Positions 43,968 through 52,576 of a stretch of 64,000 nt of DNA are shown here, in pieces. The notes beneath the pieces are model-generated. The model ran no database searches and had not been told where the DNA came from. It saw only the letters and a program-made list of their open reading frames with translations. Position numbers and translations under genes: made by a program. Position 1 is the first letter of the stretch, and each line of letters starts with the position of its first letter. The stretch spans positions 62,001 through 126,000 of the forward strand of contig NZ_JAVCWH010000004.1 in NCBI RefSeq assembly GCF_030846195.1, given 5' to 3'. The DNA is from Paracoccus yibinensis (GTDB taxonomy: Bacteria > Pseudomonadota > Alphaproteobacteria > Rhodobacterales > Rhodobacteraceae).

Positions 43968-45092
43968 ATGGCAGTGATGGATTTCCGCGAAGGCGGCTAT
44001 GTGTTCTCGCGTCACAAGGTGAAGCGCGAATTCTCGTATGATCAGGGCGGCTGGGACGACCGGTCTGGGGGTGCGCGAATCGCGTCCGAACCCCAGGGCG
44101 ACGAAAGCCTGACCACCCGATTCGCGCGGCTCACGCATTACCTGGGCGCGGTCGCATCCGTCGCGCTGATGGTGGGGCTGATGGTCTGGGGCTGGCAACT
44201 GGTCTCGCGCGACGTGTCGGGCGTGCCGGTGATCCGCGCCATCGCCGGTGACGCGCGCACAACCCCGGCCGATCCTGGCGGGGAACTGACCAACTATACC
44301 GGCTATGCCGTCAATACGGTGGCCGAGGGGGTTGATCATCAGCCGACCCAGCAGGTGGCCATCGCCCCTGCGCCCGTGGGCCTGTCGGATGAGGATGTGG
44401 CCATGGGCCAGCTGGGCGCCACCGCCCGCGAACCCGTCACCACCTCGGAAGTGCCGCTGAGCTTTGCGGGCGATCCCATCGTGCCGCTTTCGGACAGCGA
44501 AGCCCGCGCCCTGGCCGAGGCCGAGGCCCAGCGGCTGGCTATGGCCGACAGCGCCGTCCAGGAAGCGACCATCATCGACGCCCCCGCCAGCGAAGGCCCG
44601 GTGAACGAGGCGCTGACGGATGAAAACGGCGCCCCCGCCCAGGCGGCCGCCATTGCCGAAGCCCTGGTCCAGGCCCAGGCCGAGGCCAATCCGGGCGTGT
44701 TGACCACCTCGACCCGGCCCGCGCCGCGCCCGCGCAGCACCCGCGTCGCCTCGGCAGGGACGACTGCCACCGACGCGCGCCCCGTGGCCGAGGATCGTCC
44801 AGCCGAAGCACCCCAGGCTGCGCCCGAAGCCGCACCCGCCGTGGCACAGGCCAGCGGCCCGCAGGTGCAGCTTGGCGCCTTCGACAGCAGCGCCATCGCT
44901 TCCAGCGAATGGAACCGGCTGATGAACAAGCATGTCGTCTTTGGCGGCAAGCAGCAGGTGATCCAGCAGCACCAGTCGAACGGCCGCACCTTCTGGCGGT
45001 TGCGCGTCGCAGGCTTCGATTCCCTGTCCGAGGCACGCCAGTTCTGCGCCGCGCTGAAATCGGCGGGCACGGACTGCCTTGCCCTGAACTGA
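43968..45092 (+). CDS. SPOR-domain protein, single-pass membrane
   Basis: 374 residues. A cytoplasmic N terminus (1-57) is followed by one helix (GAVASVALMVGLMVWGWQLV), a long Ala/Glu/Pro-rich periplasmic linker (about 90-295) and a C-terminal SPOR domain (300-374, with VQLGAFDSS and FWRLRVAGFDSLSEARQFC). SPOR domains bind denuded septal peptidoglycan, so a cell-division role is likely. The next gene, nagZ, cleaves peptidoglycan sugars. Four GGCA repeats abut the start codon, with no clear Shine-Dalgarno. Confidence 0.88.
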   Translation: MAVMDFREGGYVFSRHKVKREFSYDQGGWDDRSGGARIASEPQGDESLTTRFARLTHYLGAVASVALMVGLMVWGWQLVSRDVSGVPVIRAIAGDARTTPADPGGELTNYTGYAVNTVAEGVDHQPTQQVAIAPAPVGLSDEDVAMGQLGATAREPVTTSEVPLSFAGDPIVPLSDSEARALAEAEAQRLAMADSAVQEATIIDAPASEGPVNEALTDENGAPAQAAAIAEALVQAQAEANPGVLTTSTRPAPRPRSTRVASAGTTATDARPVAEDRPAEAPQAAPEAAPAVAQASGPQVQLGAFDSSAIASSEWNRLMNKHVVFGGKQQVIQQHQSNGRTFWRLRVAGFDSLSEARQFCAALKSAGTDCLALN

Positions 45093-46081
45093 TGCCCGCC
45101 AACGCCACGATCCTCGGCGGCATCGCCGGAACAGAACTGACCACGGCCGAGCGGGACTTCTTCCGCGCGGCCGATCCGTGGGGCTTCATCCTGTTCGGCC
45201 GCAATGTCGAAAGCCCCGACCAGCTGCGCCGCCTGACGGGCGACCTGCGCCACGCGGTTGGCCGCGATGCCGTCATCACCGTCGATCAGGAAGGCGGCCG
45301 GGTGCAGCGCCTGCGCGCGCCCCACTGGACCGACTGGCCCGCGCCGCTGGATCAGGTTGGCGCCGGGCCGCGCGCCATGTGGCTGCGCTATCACCTGATC
45401 GGGCGGGAACTGCGCGCGGTCGGCATCGACAGCAACTGCGCCCCCACGCTGGACGTGGCGCAGGCCGACACGCATCCCTTCCTGCGCAACCGTTGTTTCG
45501 GCACCGATCCCGCCACCGTTGCCGCCCTGGGGCGCGCCGCTGCCGACGGGATGCTGGCGGCGGGCGTGTTGCCGGTGATGAAGCACATGCCGGGCCATGG
45601 CCGCGCCATCGCCGACAGCCATCACGGCCTGCCCACCGTCACCGCGTCCGATGATGAACTGGACGCTATGGACTTCGCCCCGTTCCGCGCCCTGCGCCAC
45701 CTGCCCATGGGCATGACGGCGCATATCCGCTTTACCGCGCTGGATGACGCGCCTGCCACGGCATCGCCCCGCATGATCGCCCTGATCCGCGACCGCATCG
45801 GCTTCGACGGTCTCTTGATGACCGACGATATCACCATGAACGCCCTGTCCGGGACCGAGGCGGAAAGGGCAGCCGCCAGCATCGCCGCAGGCTGCGACCT
45901 GGTGCTGCATTGCAATGGCACGATCGCCAGCATGGAGCCGGTGGTCGCCGCCGCAGGCCCCCTGAGCCTGGACGCGCAGCGCCGCGCCGACGCCGCCCTG
46001 GCGATGCGTTGTGCGCCGCAGGATGCGGATCTTGATGCCCTGATGGCGGAATGGCGCGGCCTGACGGCGGCCATTGCTTGA
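45092..46081 (+). CDS. nagZ: Beta-N-acetylhexosaminidase (GH3)
   Basis: Cytosolic peptidoglycan-recycling enzyme that removes N-acetylglucosamine from anhydro-muropeptides, 329 residues, single domain. Seen: GFILFGRNVES, TVDQEGGRVQRLR, the loop KHMPGHGRAIADSHHG with the conserved His, and the nucleophile Asp in LLMTDDITM. The ATG shares its first base with the last of the SPOR stop (TGATG), so translation is coupled. Upstream of scpA, as commonly in this class. Confidence 0.93.
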   Translation: MPANATILGGIAGTELTTAERDFFRAADPWGFILFGRNVESPDQLRRLTGDLRHAVGRDAVITVDQEGGRVQRLRAPHWTDWPAPLDQVGAGPRAMWLRYHLIGRELRAVGIDSNCAPTLDVAQADTHPFLRNRCFGTDPATVAALGRAAADGMLAAGVLPVMKHMPGHGRAIADSHHGLPTVTASDDELDAMDFAPFRALRHLPMGMTAHIRFTALDDAPATASPRMIALIRDRIGFDGLLMTDDITMNALSGTEAERAAASIAAGCDLVLHCNGTIASMEPVVAAAGPLSLDAQRRADAALAMRCAPQDADLDALMAEWRGLTAAIA

Positions 46082-46133
46082 CAGGGAAGCCGCAGGCGCG
46101 GATTCTGGAACGCCCGGAAAGACAGCCGAAGCC

Positions 46134-46946
46134 GTGACCGCACCCGACATCCCCTATCTGCGCCCCGTCCCCGACGGCGACAGCGTCGCGCAACGCCGCG
46201 CCGAGGAATCGCTGATCGTCGATGTGGACGGCTTCGAAGGCCCGCTGGACCTGCTGCTGACGCTGGCACGGACCCAGAAGGTGGACCTGATGCGGATTTC
46301 GGTCCTGCATCTGGCGGAACAATACCTGGCCTTCGTTGACCAGGCCCGCGCCCTGCGGATCGAACTGGCCGCAGATTACCTGGTCATGGCGGCCTGGCTG
46401 GCTTTCCTGAAGTCGCGCCTGCTTCTGCCCCCCGACCCCGAGGCCGAGGGGCCGTCCGCCGAGGACATGGCTGCGCACCTGGCCTTCCAGCTTGAGCGTC
46501 TGCAGGCCATGCGCGAGGTCGCGGCGCAACTGATGGCGCGCGACCGGCTGGGGATCAGCCGCTTCGCGCGCGGGGCACCGGAAACCGTGGCGAAACGGCG
46601 GCGCACCGAATGGCAGGCGGGCCTGATCGACCTGATGCGCGCCTATGCCCGGCTGAAGACCCGCGACGAATTCCGCCCCTATGCCTTCGACCGGCAGGAC
46701 GTCTTCACGATGGAACAGGCCCTGGACCGCCTGCGCAGCCTGATCGGCTATGCGGGGGACTGGACGGAACTGGCCGACTTCCTGCCCGATGGCTGGAACG
46801 CAGGGGGCGAGCGCCGACGGTCGGCCACGGCGGCAACCTTTGCGGCATCGCTTGAACTTGCGCGGCAGGGCCGGATCGAGATAAGGCAGGCAGCTTCCTT
46901 TGCCCCGATCCATTTCCGCCGAAAGCCCGACAGCGACCAGCCGTGA
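46134..46946 (+). CDS. scpA: Segregation and condensation protein A
   Basis: Kleisin subunit of the SMC-ScpAB condensin, 270 residues. Seen: IVDVDGFEGPLDLLLTLARTQKVDL at the SMC-head contact region, FLKSRLLLPP, and a C-terminal winged helix ending TFAASLELARQGRIEIRQ. GTG 46134 is preferred because the third codon positions become GC-rich only from here; the frame is open from TTG 46074. The stop overlaps the GTG of scpB. Confidence 0.9.
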   Translation: MTAPDIPYLRPVPDGDSVAQRRAEESLIVDVDGFEGPLDLLLTLARTQKVDLMRISVLHLAEQYLAFVDQARALRIELAADYLVMAAWLAFLKSRLLLPPDPEAEGPSAEDMAAHLAFQLERLQAMREVAAQLMARDRLGISRFARGAPETVAKRRRTEWQAGLIDLMRAYARLKTRDEFRPYAFDRQDVFTMEQALDRLRSLIGYAGDWTELADFLPDGWNAGGERRRSATAATFAASLELARQGRIEIRQAASFAPIHFRRKPDSDQP

Positions 46947-47584
46947 CCGATTTCCCGCCCCCATCGCTGGCCCAGCAGGAACGCATGGTCGAGGCGATCC
47001 TGTTCGCATCCTCTGCGCCCGTCACGGTGCGCGACCTGGCGCAGCGCCTGCCGACGGGTTGCGACCCGGCCGAAGCCTTGGCCGGGCTGCGACGGACCTA
47101 TGCGGATCGCGGTGTGGTGCTGGAACGGATCGGCGACGGCTACGCCTTCCGCACCGCCCCGGACCTGTCCTTCCTGATGCGGACCGAAACGGTGGAACAG
47201 CGCCGCCTGTCGCGCGCGGCCATCGAGACGCTGGCGATCATCGCCTATCACCAGCCCGTCACCCGCGCCGAGATCGAGGAGATTCGCGGCGTGGCCGTGT
47301 CGCGCGGCACGCTGGACCAGTTGATCGAGATGGAATGGGTCCGCATCGGCCGCAGGCGGATGACCCCCGGCCGACCCGCGACCTTTGTGGTCACGGAAAC
47401 CTTTCTGGACCACTTCGGCCTGGAATCCGCCCGCGACCTGCCGGGGCTTGCGGAGCTGCGCGCGGCGGGGCTGCTGGAATCGCGCCCGCCCGCGCCGGGA
47501 CTGCACGTTCCCCTTGCCTTGCTGGACGGGGATGACGATATGTCTGCCACGGCACCCGCTGACGACCTGTTCGAGGACGAATGA
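46943..47584 (+). CDS. scpB: Segregation and condensation protein B
   Basis: Winged-helix partner in the SMC-ScpAB complex, 213 residues. Seen: QERMVEAILFASSAPVTVRDLAQ, AAIETLAIIAYHQPVTRAEIEEIRG and ETFLDHFGLESARDLPGL, all characteristic. GTG start with 4-base overlap to scpA (GTGA). In many alphaproteobacteria tatABC follows; here a small basic protein does. Confidence 0.94.
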   Translation: MTDFPPPSLAQQERMVEAILFASSAPVTVRDLAQRLPTGCDPAEALAGLRRTYADRGVVLERIGDGYAFRTAPDLSFLMRTETVEQRRLSRAAIETLAIIAYHQPVTRAEIEEIRGVAVSRGTLDQLIEMEWVRIGRRRMTPGRPATFVVTETFLDHFGLESARDLPGLAELRAAGLLESRPPAPGLHVPLALLDGDDDMSATAPADDLFEDE

Positions 47585-47588
47585 CCCG

Positions 47589-47792
47589 ATGAGCTTAAAG
47601 TCCATCATCAACACTCTGACCCGCATGGTTTCCCGACGCGCCGTGAACTGGGGCGTCAACAAGAGCATCGACCGGATCGCGAAATCCGGCGGCAAGCCTG
47701 CCAAGGTTTCGGCCAAGCAGGCCAAGGACATGCGCACGGCCGTCAAGCGCGCCCGTCAGGCCGCCCGGCTGACCCGCCGCATCGGGCGCTGA
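47589..47792 (+). CDS. Small basic protein of unknown function after scpB
   Basis: 67 residues: MSLKSIINTLTRMVSRRAVN starts it, followed by a Lys/Ala-rich segment with KVSAKQAKDM and an Arg-rich end RARQAARLTRRIGR. Roughly a third of residues are Lys or Arg, with no membrane helix and no cysteines. I do not recognise a domain. It starts 4 bases after the scpB stop and codon use matches the neighbours, so it looks real. Charge suggests DNA or RNA binding; that is inference. It occupies the place where tatA often stands. Confidence 0.65.
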   Translation: MSLKSIINTLTRMVSRRAVNWGVNKSIDRIAKSGGKPAKVSAKQAKDMRTAVKRARQAARLTRRIGR

Positions 47793-47830
47793 CACTCGCC
47801 TTTGCCGCGCGTCCGCGATAGGGCTGCGCG

Positions 47831-48931
47831 ATGGATGACAGATTCGAGATTTTCCTGGTGGCGACGCCGGGGCTGGAAGCACCTCTGGCCGCGGAAGCCG
47901 CAGGTTTGGGTTGGCAGCCGGTCGTGCAGCCGGGCGGCGTGACGATCACGGGCGGCTGGCCCGATGTGTGGCGCGCGAACCTGTGGCTGCGGGGCGCCAC
48001 GCGCGTTCTGGCCCGCGTGGGCAGCTTTCGCGCCTTGCATCTGGCGCAACTGGACAAGCGGGCGCGGAAATTCCCCTGGGCCACCGTCCTGCGGCCCGCT
48101 GTGCCGGTCCGCGTCGAAACCACCTGCAAGGCCAGCCGCATCTATCACGCGGGCGCGGCCACGCAGCGCATCGAACGCGCCATCGCCGAAGAACTGGGCG
48201 CGCCCATCGCCCCGGACGCCGCCCTGGTCGTCAAGGTGCGGATCGAGGATGACCTTGTCACCCTCAGCCTGGATACGACGGGCGAATCGCTGCACAAGCG
48301 CGGGCACAAGGAAGCCGTCGCCAAGGCCCCCCTGCGCGAGACGATGGCCGCGATGTTCCTGCGCGAGATGGGCTTTGACGGCAGCCAGCCGGTGCTGGAT
48401 CCGATGTGCGGGTCGGGCACCTTCGTGATCGAGGCGGCCGAGATCGCCCTGGGCCTTGCGCCGGGCCGCAGCCGCAGCTTCGGCTTCCAGCAGCTTGCCA
48501 GCTTCGATCCCGCCGCTTGGCAGGCGATGCGCGCGGCCGATGCGCCGCGTCCCGCGCCTGCGCAGTTCTTCGGCAGCGACCGCGACGCGGGCGCCATCCG
48601 CATGAGCCAGGCGAATGCCGAGCGGGCAGGGGTGGCGGGCGTGACGCGCTTTGACTGCCGCGCCATCGGCGACTTGCAACGTCCCGGGGGCGCTCCGGGT
48701 ATCGTCATGGTGAACCCGCCCTATGGCGCGCGCATCGGCAACAAGGGGCCGCTGTTCGGGCTGCACGCCGCCATGGGGCAGGTGTTCCGCGAACGCCTTT
48801 CCGGCTGGCGGGTGGGGATCGTCACCAGCGAAGGTCCATTGGCCAAGGCCACGGGCCTGCCGCTGGAATCGGGGCCGGTGGTCGCGCATGGCGGGTTGAA
48901 GGTGCGGCTGTGGCAGACGGGGGCGCTGTAA
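47831..48931 (+). CDS. THUMP-domain RNA methyltransferase (RlmL-like)
   Basis: 366-residue SAM-dependent N2-guanine methyltransferase. N-terminal ferredoxin-like/THUMP region (about 1-160, FEIFLVATPGLEAPLAAEA) followed by a Rossmann domain with motif I LDPMCGSGTFVIEAAE, acidic GSDRDAGAI and the catalytic MVNPPYGARI. It matches the N-terminal half of E. coli RlmKL (23S rRNA m2G), without the RlmK part. Substrate (rRNA or tRNA) is inferred. Followed by repeat copy 6; convergent with dcd. Confidence 0.88.
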   Translation: MDDRFEIFLVATPGLEAPLAAEAAGLGWQPVVQPGGVTITGGWPDVWRANLWLRGATRVLARVGSFRALHLAQLDKRARKFPWATVLRPAVPVRVETTCKASRIYHAGAATQRIERAIAEELGAPIAPDAALVVKVRIEDDLVTLSLDTTGESLHKRGHKEAVAKAPLRETMAAMFLREMGFDGSQPVLDPMCGSGTFVIEAAEIALGLAPGRSRSFGFQQLASFDPAAWQAMRAADAPRPAPAQFFGSDRDAGAIRMSQANAERAGVAGVTRFDCRAIGDLQRPGGAPGIVMVNPPYGARIGNKGPLFGLHAAMGQVFRERLSGWRVGIVTSEGPLAKATGLPLESGPVVAHGGLKVRLWQTGAL

Positions 48932-48932
48932 G

Positions 48933-48980
48933 CCGGGGGCCAGCCCCCGGACCCCCGGGATATTTCGGCCAAAGTGAAGG
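48933..48980 (+). repeat. Directional intergenic repeat, copy 6
   Basis: Directly after the methyltransferase stop, same direction: hairpin CCGGGGGCCAGCCCCCGG, then ACCCCCGGGATATTTCGG and CCAAAGTGAAGGGG. It fills the space to the dcd stop codon. Confidence 0.7.
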
Positions 48981-48983
48981 GGC

Positions 48984-50051
48984 CTAGCGGAACTGCTTGG
49001 CCAGCTTCAGCCCCTGGCCCTGATAGTTGGACTTGATGCCCGCGCCATAGAGACAATCCGGGCGGGCCGCCATGCGTTCATAGACCAGACGGCCGACGAC
49101 CTGACCATGTTCCAGCACGAAGGGCGCCTCGTGGCAGCGGACCTCCAGCACACCGCGCGCGCCGGTGCCGGTTTCGCCAATGCCGAAGCCGGGATCGAAG
49201 AAGCCTGCGTAGTGGACGCGGAATTCGCCGACCATCGCCAGATAGGGCGCCATCTCGGCGGCGTAATCGGCGGGTATCGCCACCGATTCGCGGCTGACGA
49301 GGATATAGAAGGCCCCGGGATCCAGGATCAGGCGGCCATCGGTCGTATGCAGTTCGTCCCAGAAATCGCGGGCGTCATAGGCGCCGATCCGGTCCAGGTC
49401 GATCACCCCGCTGTGGGGCCGGGCGCGATACCCCACCAGATCGCCGCCTGCAGGTTTCAGATCGACCGAGAAGCCCAAGCCATTGTCGATCAGGGCCGGA
49501 CCGCCCACCAGCGGCTCGCGGGCGTTCAACTCGCGCAGTTCGGTGTCCGACAGAACCGCCTGGCCCCGCCGGAGCCGCAACTGGTTCAGCCTCATGCCGG
49601 GACGGACCAGGACGGAAAAGCTGCGTGGGCAGATCTCGGCGTAAAGCGGTCCGTCATAGCCTTCGGGCAGGCGATCGAATTCGGTGCCGTCATCGGCGAC
49701 CAGCCGGGTCAGCAGATCAAGCCTGCCCGTCGAGGACTTGGCGTTCGCCACCGCCGTCAATCCGGCGGGCAGCGCCACGCGTTCCATCAGCGGCACCAGA
49801 TAAACGCAGCCGCGTTCGAGGACCGCGCCCCCCGACAAGTCCATCTGATGCATCTGCACGTCGGGCAGGCGGTCCATCACCCGGTTGCCGCGTCCTGCCA
49901 GAAAGCTGGCGCGCAGCCGATAGGCGACCGATCCCAGCCGCAGATCAAGGCTGGCGGGCTGGATCTGTTCCGGCGTGATCGCGGGATCCGCCGAAATCGC
50001 GCCCGATCGGATCAGGTCGCGGATACCGCTGTCGGGAAGAACGCCGTTCAT
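48984..50051 (-). CDS. dcd: dCTP deaminase, long two-domain form
   Basis: Makes dUTP from dCTP, 355 residues, about twice the E. coli enzyme. Two trimeric dUTPase-fold units: the first with QPASLDLRLGS and ANAKSSTGRLDLLTRL, the second with FSVDLKP, PGAFYILVSRESVAIP and GFFDPGFG. This long form is usual in alphaproteobacteria; the division of labour between halves is not clear from sequence. The start lies 56 bases before the tRNA-Pro 3' end. Convergent with the RNA methyltransferase gene. Confidence 0.9.
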   Translation of the reverse strand: MNGVLPDSGIRDLIRSGAISADPAITPEQIQPASLDLRLGSVAYRLRASFLAGRGNRVMDRLPDVQMHQMDLSGGAVLERGCVYLVPLMERVALPAGLTAVANAKSSTGRLDLLTRLVADDGTEFDRLPEGYDGPLYAEICPRSFSVLVRPGMRLNQLRLRRGQAVLSDTELRELNAREPLVGGPALIDNGLGFSVDLKPAGGDLVGYRARPHSGVIDLDRIGAYDARDFWDELHTTDGRLILDPGAFYILVSRESVAIPADYAAEMAPYLAMVGEFRVHYAGFFDPGFGIGETGTGARGVLEVRCHEAPFVLEHGQVVGRLVYERMAARPDCLYGAGIKSNYQGQGLKLAKQFR

Positions 50052-50107
50052 GCTGGTCCTTTCATGCGAAAACGCCCACCCCCGGCAGGGGATGGGCGTT
50101 TTCGAAA

Positions 50108-50185
50108 TGGTCGGGCCGGCGAGATTCGAACTCGCGGCCTTCCGCCCCCCAGACGGACGCGCTAACCAGACTGCGCCACGGCCCG
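50108..50185 (-). tRNA. tRNA-Pro (anticodon GGG)
   Basis: 78 bases including encoded CCA. Folded by hand: acceptor CGGGCCG/CGGCCCG, D stem GCGC/GCGC, anticodon stem TCCGT/GCGGA with loop CTGGGGG (anticodon GGG), T arm GCGAG-TTCGAAT-CTCGC, discriminator A. Located between merR and dcd on the minus strand. Confidence 0.95.
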
Positions 50186-50264
50186 ACGCGCACCGTATAG
50201 AGCGATCCTGCGCCGCTGCACAAGGGCTGCAATGCGGAAATCTGCGCGGTAACGCCCCAGCTGG

Positions 50265-50843
50265 TCAGCAAAACCGCGCCAAGGCATCGCGCAGCCGCGA
50301 CAGGGACGCGCGATGATGGGGCGTGGTCGCGTCGCTGGGGTGCAAATCGCGTAACCGGGCGTTCAATGCCACCATCTCGGAAAGCCATCCTGCGGGCGGG
50401 CCATCATGGAAATCAGCGTGGTTCCGGTCGGATGCGGATTGCGGGACAGACATGGGCCGCCTGCGCACCCTGGATCGCGGTTCGTGCCGGGGAAGGGGAT
50501 CGACATCGTCCTCGACGCTTTCGGGTTCGGGAAAGTCGCTGTCGATCAATGTCTCGACAGCATCGTTCAGGCGCGCCATGCCGCGTTCGCGGACAGATGC
50601 GCCCCGGTCGCGGGCCAGAAGCTTCTTGGCGCCCCGGATCGTCAGCCCCTCGTCCCGCAGCACGGTGCAAAGTCCCGCCGCCAGACGCACGTCGTCAGGG
50701 CGATAGTAACGCCGCCCGTCGGGGCGCTTCATCGGCTTCAGCAAGGGAAACTGCGTTTCCCAGTAGCGCAGGACATGCGGTGCCACGCCCAGAAGCCTTG
50801 CGACTTCGCCAATAGACCGGAATGCGTCTGCGCCTTTCGTCAT
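50265..50843 (-). CDS. MerR-family transcriptional regulator
   Basis: 192 residues. N-terminal winged helix: FRSIGEVARLLGVAPHVLRYWE and RPDGRRYYRPDDV are the MerR signature; then a short coil and a variable Arg/Asp-rich region with no metal-binding cysteine pattern. It starts 15 bases after ihfA, and this ihfA-merR pairing is widespread; such members are not metal regulators. Effector unknown. Confidence 0.88.
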   Translation of the reverse strand: MTKGADAFRSIGEVARLLGVAPHVLRYWETQFPLLKPMKRPDGRRYYRPDDVRLAAGLCTVLRDEGLTIRGAKKLLARDRGASVRERGMARLNDAVETLIDSDFPEPESVEDDVDPLPRHEPRSRVRRRPMSVPQSASDRNHADFHDGPPAGWLSEMVALNARLRDLHPSDATTPHHRASLSRLRDALARFC

Positions 50844-50858
50844 TCAGTCAGAACGTCC

Positions 50859-51161
50859 TTATCCCTTGTTTCCGGCGGCGACGCGATCCTTCATCAGATG
50901 CGAAGGGCGGAAGGACAGCACGCGGCGCGGGGTGATCGGCACTTCCTCGCCCGTCTTGGGGTTGCGGCCGATGCGTTCGTTCTTGTCGCGCAGGCTGAAG
51001 GTGCCGAAGGACGAAATCTTCACCTGTTCGCCCCGGACCAGGGCATTCGAAATATGTTCAAGAACCGATTCGACCAGCTGGGCGGACTCGTGTCGGGACA
51101 GACCCACGTCCCGAAAAACGGCCTCTGCGAGATCCATCCGAGTCAGCGTCTTGTCACTCAT
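50859..51161 (-). CDS. ihfA: Integration host factor subunit alpha
   Basis: DNA-bending HU-family protein, 100 residues. The core [44 protein letters not shown] and [18 protein letters not shown] contains the conserved Pro of the beta arm that intercalates DNA. AAGGGGAAAAG precedes the start. Its own promoter is visible upstream, and merR follows 15 bases later. Confidence 0.95.
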   Translation of the reverse strand: MSDKTLTRMDLAEAVFRDVGLSRHESAQLVESVLEHISNALVRGEQVKISSFGTFSLRDKNERIGRNPKTGEEVPITPRRVLSFRPSHLMKDRVAAGNKG

Positions 51162-51184
51162 GACTTTTCCCCTTTGATTTCACT

Positions 51185-51213
51185 AGGATGGTTGGAATTC
51201 TTCCCGCTGTCAA
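51185..51213 (-). promoter_or_regulatory. ihfA promoter
   Basis: Perfect -35 TTGACA (51208-51213, minus strand) and CATCCT at 51185-51190 (3/6) with 17-base spacing, about 24 bases before the ihfA start. One of the best sigma-70 type promoters in the window. Confidence 0.55.
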
Positions 51214-51318
51214 CGAGAAGGGGGCTTTTTCGTTCCCCCGCGTCACGTCAAGAGGGGGCGCAGGGCGTTGCAGAAAAACCCGCCGATCCTATCTTTCGGG
51301 CAAGGCAAGGAGGCGGTC

Positions 51319-51597
51319 ATGGCCGGTGGATGGGCGCGCGACGACGCGGTGAACGACCAGATCGAGATCAGCACGGCCGAGGCCGTGGCCCGCGCCCGTT
51401 TGCGCGCCGGGCAGGGCAAGGCCGTCCGGGAAAGCGCCGAAGTCTGCATCGATTGCGACGAGCCGATCCCCCCGGCGCGGCGTCAGGCGCTGCCGGGTGT
51501 GCAACTGTGCCTCGATTGCCAGCGCGACCGCGACCGGGCCTGGCGCCCTGCGGGCGGCATCAACCGGCGCGGCAGCAAGGATTCGCAGTTGAAGTAA
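51319..51597 (+). CDS. DksA/TraR-family C4 zinc-finger protein (YbiI-like)
   Basis: 92 residues. The C4 zinc finger is C-I-D-C at about 56-59 and C-L-D-C at about 78-81, with PIPPARRQALPGVQLCLDCQ between. The N-terminal coiled coil of full DksA is missing, as in YbiI/TraR short forms. It may bind the RNA polymerase secondary channel, but this is unproven for the short group. AAGGAGG precedes the start; convergent with fabH, 4 bases apart. Confidence 0.88.
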   Translation: MAGGWARDDAVNDQIEISTAEAVARARLRAGQGKAVRESAEVCIDCDEPIPPARRQALPGVQLCLDCQRDRDRAWRPAGGINRRGSKDSQLK

Positions 51598-51601
51598 GGC
51601 C

Positions 51602-52576
51602 CTACCAGCGAAGGACGACCGATCCCCAGCTGAGACCGCCGCCGATCGCCTCGGTCACGATCACGTCACCGGGGGCGAAACGGCCCTGACCGTCGGCCAC
51701 CGACAAGGCCAGCGGGATCGAGGCGGCCGAGGTATTGCCGTGGTCAGCGACCGTCAGGATCACCTTGTCCATCGGCAGGCCCATCTTCTGCGCGGTCGCC
51801 GTGATGATGCGGGCATTGGCCTGGTGGGGCACAAGCCAGTCCACCTGGGCAGGGGTCAGTCCGGCCTTGTCCAGCGCGACATGCGCGGTCTTGGCCAGCT
51901 TTTCGACGGCATGGCGGAAGACCAGGTTGCCCTGCATCCGCAACTGCCCCGCCGTGCCGGTGGTGGATACGCCGCCATCGACATAGAGCAGGTCGCGATA
52001 CTGCCCGTCGCTGTTCAGGTCGCTTGCCAGGATGCCCCGGTCGTCGCTGGTCCCTGCGCTGTCCTGCCCTTCGAGCACCAGGGCGCCGGCGCCGTCGCCG
52101 AACAGGACGCAGGTGCCGCGGTCGGTCCAGTCCATGATGCGGGAAAACGTCTCGGCCCCGATGACCAGGACGCGCTTTGCCAGGCCGCCGCGAATCATCG
52201 CGTCCGCATTGGCCAGCGCAAAGACGAAGCCTGCGCAGACGGCCTGGACGTCATAGGCGAAGCCATGCGTCATCCCCAGCCCGTGCTGGATCATCGTGGC
52301 CGAGGCGGGAAAGGTGTAATCGGGGGTCGAGGTCGCGAGGATGATCCCGTCGATATCGTCGGGCCGCAGCCCCGCCTTGTCCAGGGCCGCGCGGGCCGCG
52401 CGCAGGCCCATGTCGCTGGTGGCCTGGCCTTCGGCGGCGAAATGGCGCCGCTCGATCCCGGTGCGGCTGCGGATCCATTCGTCGGTGGTGTCCAGCCGTT
52501 CCTCGAACCAGCTGTTCGGGACCACACGTTCGGGAAGGTAATGGCCGGTGCCGCGCACCACGGAACGGATGGTCAC
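51602..52576 (-). CDS. fabH: 3-oxoacyl-ACP synthase III
   Basis: Starts fatty-acid synthesis by condensing acetyl-CoA with malonyl-ACP, 324 residues. Catalytic Cys114 in QAVCAGF, His251 in VPHQAN and Asn281 in HGNTSAAS. The final GGGLSWGS is the usual ending. The ATG overlaps the plsX stop by 4 bases, so both are coupled. The order DUF177-rpmF-plsX-fabH is canonical. Confidence 0.97.
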   Translation of the reverse strand: MTIRSVVRGTGHYLPERVVPNSWFEERLDTTDEWIRSRTGIERRHFAAEGQATSDMGLRAARAALDKAGLRPDDIDGIILATSTPDYTFPASATMIQHGLGMTHGFAYDVQAVCAGFVFALANADAMIRGGLAKRVLVIGAETFSRIMDWTDRGTCVLFGDGAGALVLEGQDSAGTSDDRGILASDLNSDGQYRDLLYVDGGVSTTGTAGQLRMQGNLVFRHAVEKLAKTAHVALDKAGLTPAQVDWLVPHQANARIITATAQKMGLPMDKVILTVADHGNTSAASIPLALSVADGQGRFAPGDVIVTEAIGGGLSWGSVVLRW

